DNA of 64,000 nucleotides from an uncultured Clostridia bacterium (GTDB taxonomy: Bacteria > Bacillota > Clostridia > Christensenellales > CAG-917): the NCBI GenBank assembly GCA_934277615.1, contig CAKQUV010000004.1, forward strand, positions 1 to 64,000. Direction: 5' to 3'. Below, piece by piece: positions 43,164 to 52,958 of the stretch. Below the pieces are notes generated by a model. It searched no databases, was not told the DNA's origin, and worked only from the letters and a program-made list of their open reading frames with translations. The position numbers and the translations under genes were made by a program. How positions within the stretch are numbered: position 1 is the stretch's first letter; each line of letters opens with the position of its first letter.

Positions 43164-44648
43164 TTATTGTTTTCCAATCTGTTTCGCCACGTCGAACACG
43201 GTTTGTTTTATGTCCGCGCGATCAATGACGTCTTTGTAAATTTCGTCTTTTGCTTCTAACCAAGCGATACTTTCGGGGCAATCGAGCGCTGTGAGATTAT
43301 ACAGTTTCACAACGGCTTTATAGCAGTTTCTTTCCTTCGTTCCGAGTGCGCCGAGCACGTCGGAGGCAACTTTGTAAGGGCTTGCCGTGGACGCGATGAC
43401 CGTGGGAGTTTCGTCCTCGGTTTCGCACGAATAGTCGTTATAGACGCTTGCCGCCACTGCGGTGTGGGTGTCCATAATATAATCGTCAAGGTCGAAAAAC
43501 GTTTCTATTGCGTTTTTCGTATCCTCTTCGTCTGCCCAGCCCGCTTCGAACAAATCCATGCGGATATCTTCGGGATCAAGGTCGAACGAACCCGTCTGTT
43601 TTAAACTTGCATAGGCTTGCTTAACCGCCTCGTCGTCTCTTCCGAGCGCTTCATAGACTAGTCTTTCGAGGTTGCTTGCATCAAGCACGTCCATGGATGA
43701 GGACATCGTCCTGAAAAAGTCGCGATTTATATTGTATTCGCCGTCGTTGAACAAATCCACGAGCGCATTGTTGGCGTTGGTTGCGATTATGAATTTGCCG
43801 ACGGGAAGCCCCATGCGATAGGCGTAATAACCTGCAATCGCGCCGCCGAAGTTGCCTGTCGGAATGACGAAATTGACTTTATCGCCCAATTGTATTTCCT
43901 CGCTTGCGACAAGGTCGCAGTATGCGGAAAAATAATAAACAATCTGCGGGGCAAGGCTGCCCCAGTTGACCGAATTTGCCGATATCAAAGAAATGCCGAG
44001 CGCGTTTAGTTCCTCCGTCAATTCTTTATCGGCGAGAATGCGTTTGATTGCGGTTTGAACGTCGTCAAAGGTGCCCTTGATTCCGTAAACGTGCACGTTT
44101 GCGCCCTCTTGCGTGGTCATTTGCAAGCGTTGAACGTCGCTTATGCCTTTGTTTGGATAAAACGCCGCAACGTGCGCGCCTTCTATATTCTTAAAGCCTT
44201 CCAATGCGGCTTTGCCTGCGTCGCCGCTTGTTGCGACAAGTACCAGAGAATCGTCCTTTATACCGAGCTTTTTCTTGCTCGCCGAAAGAAGATATGGCAA
44301 AAGCGAGAGCGAGATGTCCTTGAAAGACGCGCTCCGACCATGCCACAACTCGAGCATATAAAGACCGTCCTCGACTTTTATCACCGGGCAAACGTCCTCG
44401 TCAAAGTCCGCATATGCCTTGCGCGTATAATCCAAAATCTCCTCATATGAAAAATCGTCGAGGAGTTTGGACAATATTTTTGCGCAGCGCTGCGCGTAAT
44501 CGAGGTCGGCAAGCGCGCTTATATCGTCAAGGCTTAAAATCGGGAATGACGACGGAACGAAAAGTCCGCCGTCATCCGATATTCCTTTTACGATAGCCTC
44601 GCTTGCAGAAATTTCGATTTTGGAATTTCTGGTGCAGGTGTATTTCAT
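43164..44648 (-). CDS. thrC: Threonine synthase
   Basis: 494 aa PLP enzyme converting O-phosphohomoserine to threonine. Start MKYTCTRNSKIEISASEAIV, PLP lysine in GRSASFKDISLSLLP near residue 113, and a phosphate-binding segment near ATSGDAGKAALEGF (about 145). The long form with extended C-terminal region fits the bacterial-clade enzyme. Cotranscribed 10 bp after the P-loop gene. No homoserine kinase or dehydrogenase is nearby. Confidence 0.95.
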   Translation of the reverse strand: MKYTCTRNSKIEISASEAIVKGISDDGGLFVPSSFPILSLDDISALADLDYAQRCAKILSKLLDDFSYEEILDYTRKAYADFDEDVCPVIKVEDGLYMLELWHGRSASFKDISLSLLPYLLSASKKKLGIKDDSLVLVATSGDAGKAALEGFKNIEGAHVAAFYPNKGISDVQRLQMTTQEGANVHVYGIKGTFDDVQTAIKRILADKELTEELNALGISLISANSVNWGSLAPQIVYYFSAYCDLVASEEIQLGDKVNFVIPTGNFGGAIAGYYAYRMGLPVGKFIIATNANNALVDLFNDGEYNINRDFFRTMSSSMDVLDASNLERLVYEALGRDDEAVKQAYASLKQTGSFDLDPEDIRMDLFEAGWADEEDTKNAIETFFDLDDYIMDTHTAVAASVYNDYSCETEDETPTVIASTASPYKVASDVLGALGTKERNCYKAVVKLYNLTALDCPESIAWLEAKDEIYKDVIDRADIKQTVFDVAKQIGKQ

Positions 44649-44658
44649 AAAAATCCTT

Positions 44659-45069
44659 TTAGCGCACGAAGTCGGGAAGATTGCCCTCGTCCTCGCTTAC
44701 GGTAATGACAAATTGCGTGTCCGTGTCCTTTGCCACTTCGCGAATGTCGTCGAAAAAGTCTTTCATCTCGTGCACGGTCTTGCCGAGCATTCTATGTGCG
44801 CCGTCGATGTAAAGAGTTTCGATATCGTGGTTGCCTGCGAGCAAGCCTTTGATAAAGCCGATAAGCGCCTCTTCGCTGACGGGATTGTCGTCTCTTTTGA
44901 GTTGTTTGGCATTGACAACGCGCACTTGATAGCGCAACGAATACATATATCTGTCCGTATCGGTCACAAACACGATGTCGCCTTTTGCGGTATCGATGTT
45001 GTCGTTTGCCATATCGATGATGTTTTTGGTTTTACCTGTGCCTTTTGCTCCTGTAATAAATTTAATCAT
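44659..45069 (-). CDS. Small P-loop ATPase-like protein, unknown role
   Basis: 136 aa. Walker A GAKGTGKT near residue 7 and Walker B-like TLYIDGAH near 88 in a RecA-like layout, without further domains. Begins MIKFITGAKG. ATG at 45069 has GGAGGTG six bases upstream, which decides against the GTG at 45075. First gene of the operon driven from 45086. Function unknown; the fold suggests nucleotide-dependent regulation. Confidence 0.75.
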   Translation of the reverse strand: MIKFITGAKGTGKTKNIIDMANDNIDTAKGDIVFVTDTDRYMYSLRYQVRVVNAKQLKRDDNPVSEEALIGFIKGLLAGNHDIETLYIDGAHRMLGKTVHEMKDFFDDIREVAKDTDTQFVITVSEDEGNLPDFVR

Positions 45070-45085
45070 AAGCACCTCCGCTTAT

Positions 45086-45114
45086 ATTATATATAATATA
45101 TCGCGCGATTTCAA
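45086..45114 (-). promoter_or_regulatory. Promoter of the P-loop/thrC/trpS operon
   Basis: On the minus strand TTGAAA (45109-45114) and TATAAT (45086-45091) with a 17-base spacer that includes an AT palindrome. The transcript would start near 45079, about ten bases before the ATG at 45069, covering GGAGGTG. Confidence 0.7.
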
Positions 45115-45250
45115 TATCCAATTTTCAAAAATCGTCTGTTTTTGCAAATTGACAAGATACGCGCGGATAGATTGTCTGTTTTTCTTGCTTACCGCAGATA
45201 TATGCCCACTCTGCGCGCCGATATGCGGCTAAATGCGTCGAATGCGGCTT

Positions 45251-46645
45251 TTACTCGATATAAGAAGTGAGCTCTGCGTGTCTTACGGGCGAGATGAGGT
45301 TGACCATTGCGTCGAGTTCCCTATCGCTTATGGACGTGGTGCGCCCGTTTGCGTATTGCTTGTCCACAAGTTCTTTCATTCTTGCCACAAGCTCGTCTTT
45401 CTTATCCACTTTCGCCTCGGTGGGAAGTTCATAGAAAGTGTCAATCCAGTACGCTATGCCTGCAAGTCCGCTGAATGCGTCCACAACCACTCTCGGCGCT
45501 CTGCCCAAAATCTTTTGAGTGTCGAAAATGTTGTATATTTCCTGATCTTTAAGCATGCCGTCGGCGTGAATGCCGGCTTTGGTAACGTTGAAGTTTTTGC
45601 CCACAAACGGCGTTTGCGGCGGAATGCGATAGCCCATTTCGTCCTCGAAATAGTCCGCAATCTCGCTGATGACTTCAAGATTCATTCCGTTTGACGTGCC
45701 TCTAAGCGACGTATATTCGATTGCCATTGCCTCAAGCGGCGTATTGCCCGTGCGCTCGCCTATGCCGAGCAATGTGGTGTTGACCGTCGAGCAACCGTAA
45801 AGCCATGCCGTGGCGCTGTTGGTAACCGCCTTGTAAAAATCGTTATGACCGTGCCATTCAAGCTGTTCGCTGGGCACTTCCGCGTAATAACGGAAGCCGT
45901 AAATTATACCTTGCACGCTTCGAGGCATTGCGGTACCGGGATAGGTTACGCCATAGCCCATAGTGTCGCAGGCGCGGATTTTGATTGGAATTCCGCTCTC
46001 TTTGCTGAGTTTCATAAGCTCGATTGCAAACGGAACGACAAATCCGAAATAATCCGCTCTCGTTATATCCTCGAAATGGCAGCGTGGCACAATGCCTTTG
46101 TCGAGCGCCATTTTGACAATGCTCAAATACTTATCGAGCGCTTGTTTGCGCGTCATATTCATCTTCTTGAAGATGTGATAGTCCGAACAACTCACCAAAA
46201 TGCCCGTTTCTCTTATGCCGAATTCTTTGACAAGCTCAAAATCCTTTTCGTTTGCGCGTATCCAGCTTGTAACTTCCGGAAATTCATATCCGAGGTCGAG
46301 GCACTTTTTGACCGCCTCTTTATCACGGTCGCTATAAAGGAAAAACTCGCTTTGACGTATCATACCGTTCTTGCCGCCGAGCCTGTGCAACTTCTTGTAA
46401 AGTTCCACAATGTCTTTGACCTCGAATGGTTGCATCGCCTGTTGTCCGTCTCTGAAAGTCGTGTCGCTTATGTACAAATCCTTGGGGCATTCCATAGGCA
46501 CGTGGCGCATGTTGAATGCGGTTTTGGGGATTTTGCCGTACGTGAAAACCTGCCTGTGAAGATTGGGGTTTTCAACGTCCTGAAGAGAAGGCTTGTAGTT
46601 GTGCTCCTCAAGCAAATGATTGCGCTTGTTGTATTCGACTATCAT
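45251..46645 (-). CDS. Homocitrate/2-isopropylmalate synthase-family enzyme, possibly Re-citrate synthase
   Basis: 464 aa DRE-TIM acyltransferase. The barrel has ISDTTFRDGQQAMQPFE near residue 59 and the metal site HGHNDFYKAVTNS near 265. It lacks the C-terminal LeuA allosteric domain of isopropylmalate synthases, and no leucine genes are nearby. This type is found in Clostridia as the (Re)-citrate synthase described in Clostridium kluyveri, which condenses acetyl-CoA with oxaloacetate to feed glutamate synthesis. Homocitrate synthase is the alternative. Assignment to citrate is inference from family knowledge. Confidence 0.8.
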   Translation of the reverse strand: MIVEYNKRNHLLEEHNYKPSLQDVENPNLHRQVFTYGKIPKTAFNMRHVPMECPKDLYISDTTFRDGQQAMQPFEVKDIVELYKKLHRLGGKNGMIRQSEFFLYSDRDKEAVKKCLDLGYEFPEVTSWIRANEKDFELVKEFGIRETGILVSCSDYHIFKKMNMTRKQALDKYLSIVKMALDKGIVPRCHFEDITRADYFGFVVPFAIELMKLSKESGIPIKIRACDTMGYGVTYPGTAMPRSVQGIIYGFRYYAEVPSEQLEWHGHNDFYKAVTNSATAWLYGCSTVNTTLLGIGERTGNTPLEAMAIEYTSLRGTSNGMNLEVISEIADYFEDEMGYRIPPQTPFVGKNFNVTKAGIHADGMLKDQEIYNIFDTQKILGRAPRVVVDAFSGLAGIAYWIDTFYELPTEAKVDKKDELVARMKELVDKQYANGRTTSISDRELDAMVNLISPVRHAELTSYIE

Positions 46646-46657
46646 TGTTTGCCTCCG

Positions 46658-47743
46658 TTACTCGATGTTTTCGAGCATCTTGTTTTGCACTGCGATTTGA
46701 AGTGCGGATATCATTTCGTCCATGTCGCCGAGCATAAATTTGTCAAGCGAATAAAGCGTGAGCCCTATGCGGTGATCGGTAACTCTGCCTTGAGGAAAGT
46801 TGTACGTTCTTATGCGCTCGCTCCTGTCGCCGGTGCCCACTTGCGCACGACGATTCTCGGCATATTCTTTTTGCGCTTGCGACTGATAATAGTCATAAAC
46901 TCTCGATTTGAGCACTTTAAGTGCCTTTTCGCGATTTTTTATCTGGCTGCGCTCGTCTTGGCACTCGACCACTATACCCGTAGGTATGTGCGTCATTCTT
47001 ATTGCGCTTTCCGTCTTGTTGACGTGCTGTCCGCCTGCGCCGCCGCTACGATAAGTGTCAACTTTAATGTCGTTTTCGTTGAGCGTAACCTCAACGTCCT
47101 GAGCCTCGGGAAGCACCGCCACGGTAACGGTTGACGTGTGCACTCTGCCCTGCGATTCCGTTTCGGGAACACGCTGCACTCTGTGTACGCCGCTCTCGAA
47201 TTTGAGCTTGCCCCAAACGCCTTTGCCCGTAATCATAAACACAAGTTCCTTTGCGCCACCGAGCTCGGTGAAGTTCATATTGACTTCTTCTATCTTCCAA
47301 CGATTATTCTCGGCATAATGGCGGTACATACGCATAAGTTCCGTGCCGAAAAGGGCTGCCTCGTCGCCGCCTGCGCCTGCGCGTATTTCCATAATTACGT
47401 TGTTGTCCTCGTTGGGATCTTTGGGTAAAAGCGAAATTTTGATATCTTCCGCGTCCTTGTCGAGCATGTCGCGAAGCTCGTCCAGTTCCTGCTTTGCAAG
47501 AGCTTTCATATCCGCGTCGCTCTCCATTGCCACCATCTGCTCGCAATCCTCGAAATCGCTCTTGTGTTTGAGGTAAGTCGCATAGTTTTCGACAATGGGC
47601 ATAAGGTCGGAATGCTCCTTTGAAAGCGCCTTGAATTGCGTCTGATCCGAAATTACTTCGGGCTTTGACAAAAGATTGCCAACTTCGTCGTATCTCGCCT
47701 TAATTTTATCCAGTCTTTGTATCAATCCGTCGCTTATCTTCAT
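46658..47743 (-). CDS. prfA: Peptide chain release factor 1
   Basis: 361 aa. Ribosome-bound factor terminating at UAA and UAG. The peptidyl-hydrolase motif is in [16 protein letters not shown] near residue 232 and the domain-1 helical part covers residues 1-100. The gene overlaps the upstream DUF1385-PrmC gene by 4 bp, matching the usual prmC-prfA coupling in which PrmC methylates the GGQ glutamine. Confidence 0.97.
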   Translation of the reverse strand: MKISDGLIQRLDKIKARYDEVGNLLSKPEVISDQTQFKALSKEHSDLMPIVENYATYLKHKSDFEDCEQMVAMESDADMKALAKQELDELRDMLDKDAEDIKISLLPKDPNEDNNVIMEIRAGAGGDEAALFGTELMRMYRHYAENNRWKIEEVNMNFTELGGAKELVFMITGKGVWGKLKFESGVHRVQRVPETESQGRVHTSTVTVAVLPEAQDVEVTLNENDIKVDTYRSGGAGGQHVNKTESAIRMTHIPTGIVVECQDERSQIKNREKALKVLKSRVYDYYQSQAQKEYAENRRAQVGTGDRSERIRTYNFPQGRVTDHRIGLTLYSLDKFMLGDMDEMISALQIAVQNKMLENIE

Positions 47744-49638
47744 TTTCTTCTCACCGTCGCCATGCGCTCTACGCCTTCGACGTCCTTGTCAATCGCAACG
47801 TCGTAAGCGGCAAAAATGCCTTTGATACTCTCGGCTTGACCTATGCCGAATTCCAGCAAAAGCACGCCGCCATCTTTGAGATGAGCGTCAAGACCTTTTT
47901 CTATAATTCTATAAAATTTCAATCCGTCTTTGTCGCCGTCAAGGGCAAGTTGCGGCTCGAAATCTCTGACTTTCACGTCGAGTTTTTTTACATCCTCGCT
48001 CGGAATATACGGCGGATTGGACACGATTACGTCAAACGTTCTATCCTGAATCGCATTCCACATATCGCCGCATACGAAATCGACTTTTACGCCGTTGTTG
48101 AGCGCGTTTGCTCTTGCGACGTCGATTGCGCCCGTGCTTATATCGCTTGCGCACACGTTTGCGGATGTGTTTTTGGCAATTGCCACGGCGATTGCGCCGC
48201 TTCCCGTGCACAAATCGAGCACGTCGGCTTTGCCGTTTTCACTTCTCGATTTTACCTCGGCTATGGTTTTCTCTACCACCTCTTCCGTTTCCGGACGAGG
48301 TATAAGCACGTTTTGATTGACGGAAATCTTGATTCCGTAAAAATCGGAATATCCCAGCGCATATTGGAGCGGCGTGCCGTCCTTCATTCTGTTTGCGATG
48401 GATTCCGCGCTTTCGTATTGCGCCTTCGTGAGCGTTTTGAGCGCAGGAAGTTCACTTCTTTTTACGCCCGTAACCTCGACGAGCAGCCAGTCTATATCCG
48501 ACTCGTCAGCACCTTTTGCTATATTCTTTATGCGATCTCTCGCAATGCCGTAAGGCACGCGGATATCAAATTTCTTCTCTTCGAGATTGGGGTTTGCGTC
48601 CATTTCCATAACCGTCTTGAACGCCGTTATGGACACCTCGAGCATATCGTCGGTAGGTTCTTTGGTGGTGAGTTTTTGAAGGAGCATTCCGGGAGCGCGC
48701 AAAATACGCGCCAAAAGGCAATCGCTCTTTGCAAGAAGTTTCAAAAGTTCATAGGATATGCCTGCCACCACGGGCAAGAACAAGAGCTTGAACCCGAGTT
48801 TTATAAGCGCGTTGAGCACCTTGTGTCCGCCAACTGACGACGGCACTACGAGGTTGCACGCGGAAATCATATAGTTGACGAGTACGAACACGATTATGCT
48901 CACCGCAACGACGAAAAAGAGGAACGTCGTTCCGCAACGAGAGTGCTCTCTGCGCATTTTCTTTGCGTTTTCCACCGTGAGGTCGAGCCCGTGCTCATAG
49001 CAGGTGATGACCTTGTGCTCTGCGCCGTGATACATAAACACTCTGCGCACGTCCTTCATAAGCGACACCAAAAGGATGTAACTTACAAAAATTATCAGCA
49101 TTACACCGCCCTCGATAAGGCTGTACCAAAGGCTCTTGAGCGATGACGTGTTGATTGCCGCGATGTTGTCGCAAATCGCGCCAGCGATGATGTTGGGCAA
49201 GAATACGAAAAGCCCCACCGCAAGAAGTACGCCCAGCACCACCGAAAACGCCATAAGTACGTTCATCGGATTGATTTTGAGCTTGTCCGCCATCCATTTT
49301 TCAAACTTTGACGGCTCGGCGTAATCGCCATACACCTCCGCCGAGCGCATCATTATGCCTGTGCCTTGAAAAAGTTGCGTGAAAAGATTGACCACGCCTC
49401 TAATAAACGGCAAGCGGAAAAAGACGTTGCGCTCTTTGGGACTTTTTATGTACTTGCTCTCGACGGTAATGCTTCCGTCCGACGCGCGTACGGCAGTCGC
49501 GATTGAGTGTTCGCCTTTCATCATAACGCCTTCAAGCACGGCTTGACCGCCGATACTCGTCCGTCTCACCGCTTTGGACGTCTTGTCGATAACGTTCTTG
49601 ACTTTCGGTTGTTTGTTTTTCTTGGATTTTTCTTTCAT
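47740..49638 (-). CDS. DUF1385 membrane domain fused to release-factor glutamine methyltransferase (PrmC)
   Basis: 632 aa, one uninterrupted frame. Residues 20-330 are a DUF1385 domain ([20 protein letters not shown] near 36; [17 protein letters not shown] near 230) with several membrane helices. Residues 345-632 are a full Prm[18 protein letters not shown] near 475 and [13 protein letters not shown] near 545 (NPPY catalytic motif). In many Bacillota these are separate neighbours in an rpmE-DUF1385-prmC-prfA run, and here rpmE and prfA flank the fusion. Start 49638 follows AAGAGTGG; the in-frame extension up to 49893 crosses the hairpin element and is unlikely. The fusion would tether PrmC to the membrane. 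Confidence 0.88.
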   Translation of the reverse strand: MKEKSKKNKQPKVKNVIDKTSKAVRRTSIGGQAVLEGVMMKGEHSIATAVRASDGSITVESKYIKSPKERNVFFRLPFIRGVVNLFTQLFQGTGIMMRSAEVYGDYAEPSKFEKWMADKLKINPMNVLMAFSVVLGVLLAVGLFVFLPNIIAGAICDNIAAINTSSLKSLWYSLIEGGVMLIIFVSYILLVSLMKDVRRVFMYHGAEHKVITCYEHGLDLTVENAKKMRREHSRCGTTFLFFVVAVSIIVFVLVNYMISACNLVVPSSVGGHKVLNALIKLGFKLLFLPVVAGISYELLKLLAKSDCLLARILRAPGMLLQKLTTKEPTDDMLEVSITAFKTVMEMDANPNLEEKKFDIRVPYGIARDRIKNIAKGADESDIDWLLVEVTGVKRSELPALKTLTKAQYESAESIANRMKDGTPLQYALGYSDFYGIKISVNQNVLIPRPETEEVVEKTIAEVKSRSENGKADVLDLCTGSGAIAVAIAKNTSANVCASDISTGAIDVARANALNNGVKVDFVCGDMWNAIQDRTFDVIVSNPPYIPSEDVKKLDVKVRDFEPQLALDGDKDGLKFYRIIEKGLDAHLKDGGVLLLEFGIGQAESIKGIFAAYDVAIDKDVEGVERMATVRRK

Positions 49639-49727
49639 TTCCACTCTTATAAATGGTAATTTTTGATTTTTATTAACGCACACAAAGTTTTTATAGTGTG
49701 TAATTCGCCAAATAAACGCGTACTCTG

Positions 49728-49855
49728 TTTTAACCACGATATTTGGATGAAGAGCGCGAAAGCGTGCGTCCGACACAAAACCCAACGTACTAAGCGTACG
49801 TGTTTTGTGGCGGACGTGCGCTGACAATGCTATTCGCCAAATAGCGCGGTTAAAA
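49728..49855. repeat. 128-bp imperfect palindrome (MITE-like hairpin)
   Basis: Ends TTTTAACC (49728-49735) and GGTTAAAA (49848-49855). Nested inside are ATTTGG/CCAAAT, AGCG/CGCT, CGTCCG/CGGACG, CACAAAAC/GTTTTGTG and ACGTAC/GTACGT. It lies in the gap between rpmE and the fusion gene, on its 5' side. The sequence ATTCGCCAAATA occurs both at its right end (near 49832) and just outside on the left (near 49703), as if part of the flank were duplicated. No coding sequence. Confidence 0.7.
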
Positions 49856-49858
49856 AGC

Positions 49859-49897
49859 AAAATGCAGGCATAGGTAATAACCCCAGCCTGCATTTTT
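49859..49897 (-). terminator. Terminator of rpmE
   Basis: AAATGCAGGC pairs with GCCTGCATTT; after the stem on the minus strand comes TGCTTTTT. It separates rpmE from the hairpin element and the fusion gene. Confidence 0.75.
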
Positions 49898-49908
49898 CTT
49901 CGTGCTTG

Positions 49909-50115
49909 TTAGTCGAGATTGTATCTCTTCTTGAATTTGTCAACGCGTCCGCCGGTGTCAACAAGTTTTTGTTTGCCCGTGAAATACGGATGGCATTTGG
50001 AGCAAATTTCAACTCTGAGTTCGTTGACGTTTTTGGTGGTACCCGTTTGGAATGTGTTTCCGCATGCACACACAACTGTTACATCGTGGTATTGGGGATG
50101 GATTCCTTCTTTCAT
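49909..50115 (-). CDS. rpmE: Ribosomal protein L31
   Basis: 68 aa large-subunit ribosomal protein. [20 protein letters not shown] start, with zinc-type cysteines at CACG and CSKCHP (C+ form). Start ATG 50115 with AGGAGA upstream; the longer frame from 50148 is not supported. Strong promoter at 50191 and its own terminator. Confidence 0.95.
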   Translation of the reverse strand: MKEGIHPQYHDVTVVCACGNTFQTGTTKNVNELRVEICSKCHPYFTGKQKLVDTGGRVDKFKKRYNLD

Positions 50116-50190
50116 TTTGATTCTCCTAACTCGTTTTTTTATACCCACACGCGCCAGTATAGTTACGCGTATATGACATAAAGTTTCTTT

Positions 50191-50219
50191 ATTATATATT
50201 CATTGCCACGAAAAGTCAA
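50191..50219 (-). promoter_or_regulatory. Promoter of rpmE
   Basis: On the minus strand TTGACT (50214-50219) and TATAAT (50191-50196) with a 17-base spacer. The leader of about 70 nt contains a possible ATACGCG/CGCGTGT stem that could serve autoregulation. Confidence 0.8.
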
Positions 50220-50303
50220 GCAATCACGGGGGCAATTTCTCAACATTTTAAGCGCTGTCTGTTCCCTATTTCTCGTTCCGATTAAGATACGTTTCAAAGC
50301 GGC

Positions 50304-50332
50304 AAAAACGGCGTTGCTTGCGCCGCGTTTTT
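50304..50332 (-). terminator. Terminator of the NitT/TauT-type ABC operon
   Basis: AAAAACGGCG pairs with CGCCGCGTTTTT around TTGCTTG with one bulge. T-run on both strands. It follows the ATPase gene stop at 50351. Confidence 0.7.
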
Positions 50333-50350
50333 AAATGTCAACCCAGCGGA

Positions 50351-51058
50351 TTACACAAGTGCTTCGAGCAAGATTTCTCTTGTCTTTTCGAGGTCTTTGT
50401 CGGTAAGCGCGCGATACCGCTTGTCGCTCTCGATTTGACCTTGGCACACCACCTTCACGGGGTTGTCGGCAAACACAAAATAATTGTCTGCGCAAAGCAA
50501 GCACTCGTCAATCGAATGCGTTACGAAAATCACCGTGCGTCGCTCTGCGTCGTTGAGCTGAACGAGCTTTGCGACGAGCCTTGATTTTAAAGCGACGTCG
50601 AGCGCCTTGAACGGTTCGTCGAGAAGCAAAACTTTGCTCGGATAAAGGAAGGCGCGCGCCATACTCACCCTCTGCGCCTGACCGCCGCTTATCTCGCTTG
50701 CAAGTGAATGAAGCACCTCTTCGATTTCGACAAGTTTTGCGATTTCATCAATCATTTTTTTACGGTTGTTTTTGTCCTTGTAAACGGAACGTAATATCAA
50801 ATCAAGGTTTTTATACACCGAAATCGATGGGATTAACCTGTCTTTTTGGAAAATATAGCTTACGCCGCCCTCTACACCGTCTATGTCGCCGGAGTAGTTT
50901 TTTATTCCTGCAATTGCATTGAGAAGCGTGGTTTTACCGACGCCGCTACTGCCCAAAACAACGTTGATAGCGTTCTCTTTGAAGGCTATATCGAAGTCTT
51001 GAAAAACAGTCTTTTCGCCGTATCCGCAAGTGAATTCTTTGACGGTTATATCGCTCAT
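50351..51058 (-). CDS. ABC transporter ATP-binding protein, NitT/TauT type
   Basis: 235 aa. Walker A LGSSGVGKTT near residue 34, signature ISGGQAQRVSMARAF near 128, Walker B KVLLLDEPFKALD near 150. It powers import with the permease and binding protein upstream. Start at 51058 has GGAGGTGG upstream and overlaps the permease stop by ATGA. Substrate not shown; members carry sulfonates, nitrate, pyrimidines or thiamin precursors. Confidence 0.92.
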   Translation of the reverse strand: MSDITVKEFTCGYGEKTVFQDFDIAFKENAINVVLGSSGVGKTTLLNAIAGIKNYSGDIDGVEGGVSYIFQKDRLIPSISVYKNLDLILRSVYKDKNNRKKMIDEIAKLVEIEEVLHSLASEISGGQAQRVSMARAFLYPSKVLLLDEPFKALDVALKSRLVAKLVQLNDAERRTVIFVTHSIDECLLCADNYFVFADNPVKVVCQGQIESDKRYRALTDKDLEKTREILLEALV

Positions 51059-51834
51059 CTTGCCACCTCCCAAATCTTCTTTGCGCCAAGCGCCACGCCT
51101 TCCAAAACAAAGCTGAAAACAATTGCCACAAGCGTGTATGCAAGCAGGTACGCAATTTCGAAAGACGCATTTGCCACCTGTATTTTGCCACCCAAACTAT
51201 CTTGCACGTTGGCAAGGATTTCCGCCGCCACGACCACTTTGAGAGTGAGCGAAAGCGTGGATTTACTCGTGTCGAAAAGGCACGGCATAACCAATGGAAC
51301 GTATATGCCGCGCACTATGTCAAGGGGGCGAACTTTGTATACTTTTGCCATTTCCACAAGGTCTTTGTCAACGCCTGTTATCGCCGAGTAAAACGCCGAG
51401 TACATTATGGGAAAAGCAATCAAAAATCCCACGACTATCGCCATTGCGTTGCCGCTCAAAAATGCGTAAAGTATGAGTATCACCGCCACCGTCGGCGCGC
51501 TGCGCAATACTGAAACGATGGGCGACATAATTCTGTGGACAGGATTGAAAAGCCCGCCCAAAACCGCAAAAATCATCGCCAACACAAAGGATATGACAAA
51601 GCAAACGAGCGTGCGCAAAAGCGTCCAGCCCACGCTTGTCCAAAATCCTTTTTCGCCGCCAAGCACAAAGAATCTGGCAAGCACCGCGTCGGGCATAGGC
51701 AGCACCAGCGCATTGTCCTCCGCCTTTGCCGCAATCGCCCATACGGCGAGCATTATTCCGAGCGCGATAAGCGGATATACGACGTTACTCGCAATCCGCC
51801 ACGCCTGTTTTTTGTCAATGGTTATCTTTTTCAT
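51055..51834 (-). CDS. ABC transporter permease, NitT/TauT type
   Basis: 259 aa with six predicted membrane helices. The binding-protein-dependent transport loop EMAKVYKVRPLDIVRGIYVP near residue 167 contacts the ATPase. Overlaps the binding-protein gene by 4 bp and the ATPase gene by ATGA, so the three genes are translationally coupled. Confidence 0.92.
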   Translation of the reverse strand: MKKITIDKKQAWRIASNVVYPLIALGIMLAVWAIAAKAEDNALVLPMPDAVLARFFVLGGEKGFWTSVGWTLLRTLVCFVISFVLAMIFAVLGGLFNPVHRIMSPIVSVLRSAPTVAVILILYAFLSGNAMAIVVGFLIAFPIMYSAFYSAITGVDKDLVEMAKVYKVRPLDIVRGIYVPLVMPCLFDTSKSTLSLTLKVVVAAEILANVQDSLGGKIQVANASFEIAYLLAYTLVAIVFSFVLEGVALGAKKIWEVAR

Positions 51835-52847
51835 TCAGTCACGATTTCTATTCCGTTTTTTTGCATAACGTAACGGAAAATGAGTCCGGGAACACCCGTT
51901 TGACCTATACACGCAATCTTTTTACCGACGATATCGTCAAAGGTAATTTGACCGCCCTTTTCAGTGTTGCCGACCATATAAAGGCTTCCGTCAACCGCAA
52001 TGCTCACAAGTTTGTAATCAGCGCCGTTGCTTATCAATTTTGCGCCCGCGTTGACAGGCATAATGACAACTTGGCTCTTCTTTGCCGCCATTTCGGATGC
52101 GATATTCGCGGGGTTGACAACCGCATATTCGACCTCGTGCGAGCCTATTTGCTTTTGATTGCTTGCGAGGGTGAGCATAGCGAGCGCAGGCGTCCCCTCC
52201 GGCGCAGAAAATCTAATTTTGTCGTTTGTTTTTTCCGTTGTTGTGATGTCGAACAATTTTGATTTTTGTGCATTCCAGTCGATTGTGTTGCCTTTGTCAT
52301 CGGACGGCATAACGTTTGCAAGGAAAGAAAGAATGTCATTCTTGCTTTGATCCGTCAATTCCTCACCGTTGACCGCACAACGATCGATTGCGATTGCAGG
52401 GAAATTTGCGCTTTCATATACCTTTTTCGCTTCCGCAGTCACGTTTGCTTTATTTTGCGCAATCCAAACTTTGTTTGTGGCAAGTTCGTCAAACAGCGCA
52501 TTCAAAAACTCCTCGTCACCGGCAAGTGATGACTGCACGAATATGCCGGCTTGCGGATAGTTCGTTGCTCCGCTTGCGTCTTTATATTCGCTTTGCAAAT
52601 TCATTTCGGCATTGAGCGAAAGTCTCTTTGTCTGCGCGCTTGCGGCGGGTTCGCCGACAACCATAAAATCGACTTGTCCGGACGCCAAAAGCGTTGCCGC
52701 CGCCGTTCCGTCCGCGACATATCTGACCGTCACCTTTTTTGCCGATTCTTCGTGGTTAGAATTATCGTTGCACGCAACGAGCGAGACGCACGCAATCATT
52801 ACGATTACGAGTATTGCCACGATTGCAATAAATTTGTTGTTTTTCAT
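51831..52847 (-). CDS. ABC substrate-binding lipoprotein, apparently circularly permuted
   Basis: 338 aa, lipobox SLVAC with lipid Cys at residue 26. In the NMT1/SsuA fold the usual order is lobe-1 strand, then SLDDLKGKKIAV-G--G-P, then ALLxGQVDA-VV-EP. Here the order is reversed. Residues 38-70 carry the late motif ATLLASGQVDFMVVGEP, residues 100-200 the usual C-terminal helical part, and only then residues 210-338 bring the usual N-terminal half, ending ITFDDIVGKKIACIGQTGVP and GLIFRYVMQKNGIEIVTE. Joining the end to residue 38 restores the normal order. Signal peptide is still first, and ATPase and permease partners are normal. Confidence 0.85.
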   Translation of the reverse strand: MKNNKFIAIVAILVIVMIACVSLVACNDNSNHEESAKKVTVRYVADGTAAATLLASGQVDFMVVGEPAASAQTKRLSLNAEMNLQSEYKDASGATNYPQAGIFVQSSLAGDEEFLNALFDELATNKVWIAQNKANVTAEAKKVYESANFPAIAIDRCAVNGEELTDQSKNDILSFLANVMPSDDKGNTIDWNAQKSKLFDITTTEKTNDKIRFSAPEGTPALAMLTLASNQKQIGSHEVEYAVVNPANIASEMAAKKSQVVIMPVNAGAKLISNGADYKLVSIAVDGSLYMVGNTEKGGQITFDDIVGKKIACIGQTGVPGLIFRYVMQKNGIEIVTE

Positions 52848-52958
52848 ATATACCTCTAAAATTTTATTTACTATTTATATTTTCCGTTCGGATATCTCAA
52901 AACGGTTTAGTTTCTATACGATTTTATAAGGTCGTATTCCCGCATTCTTGAAAACTCC

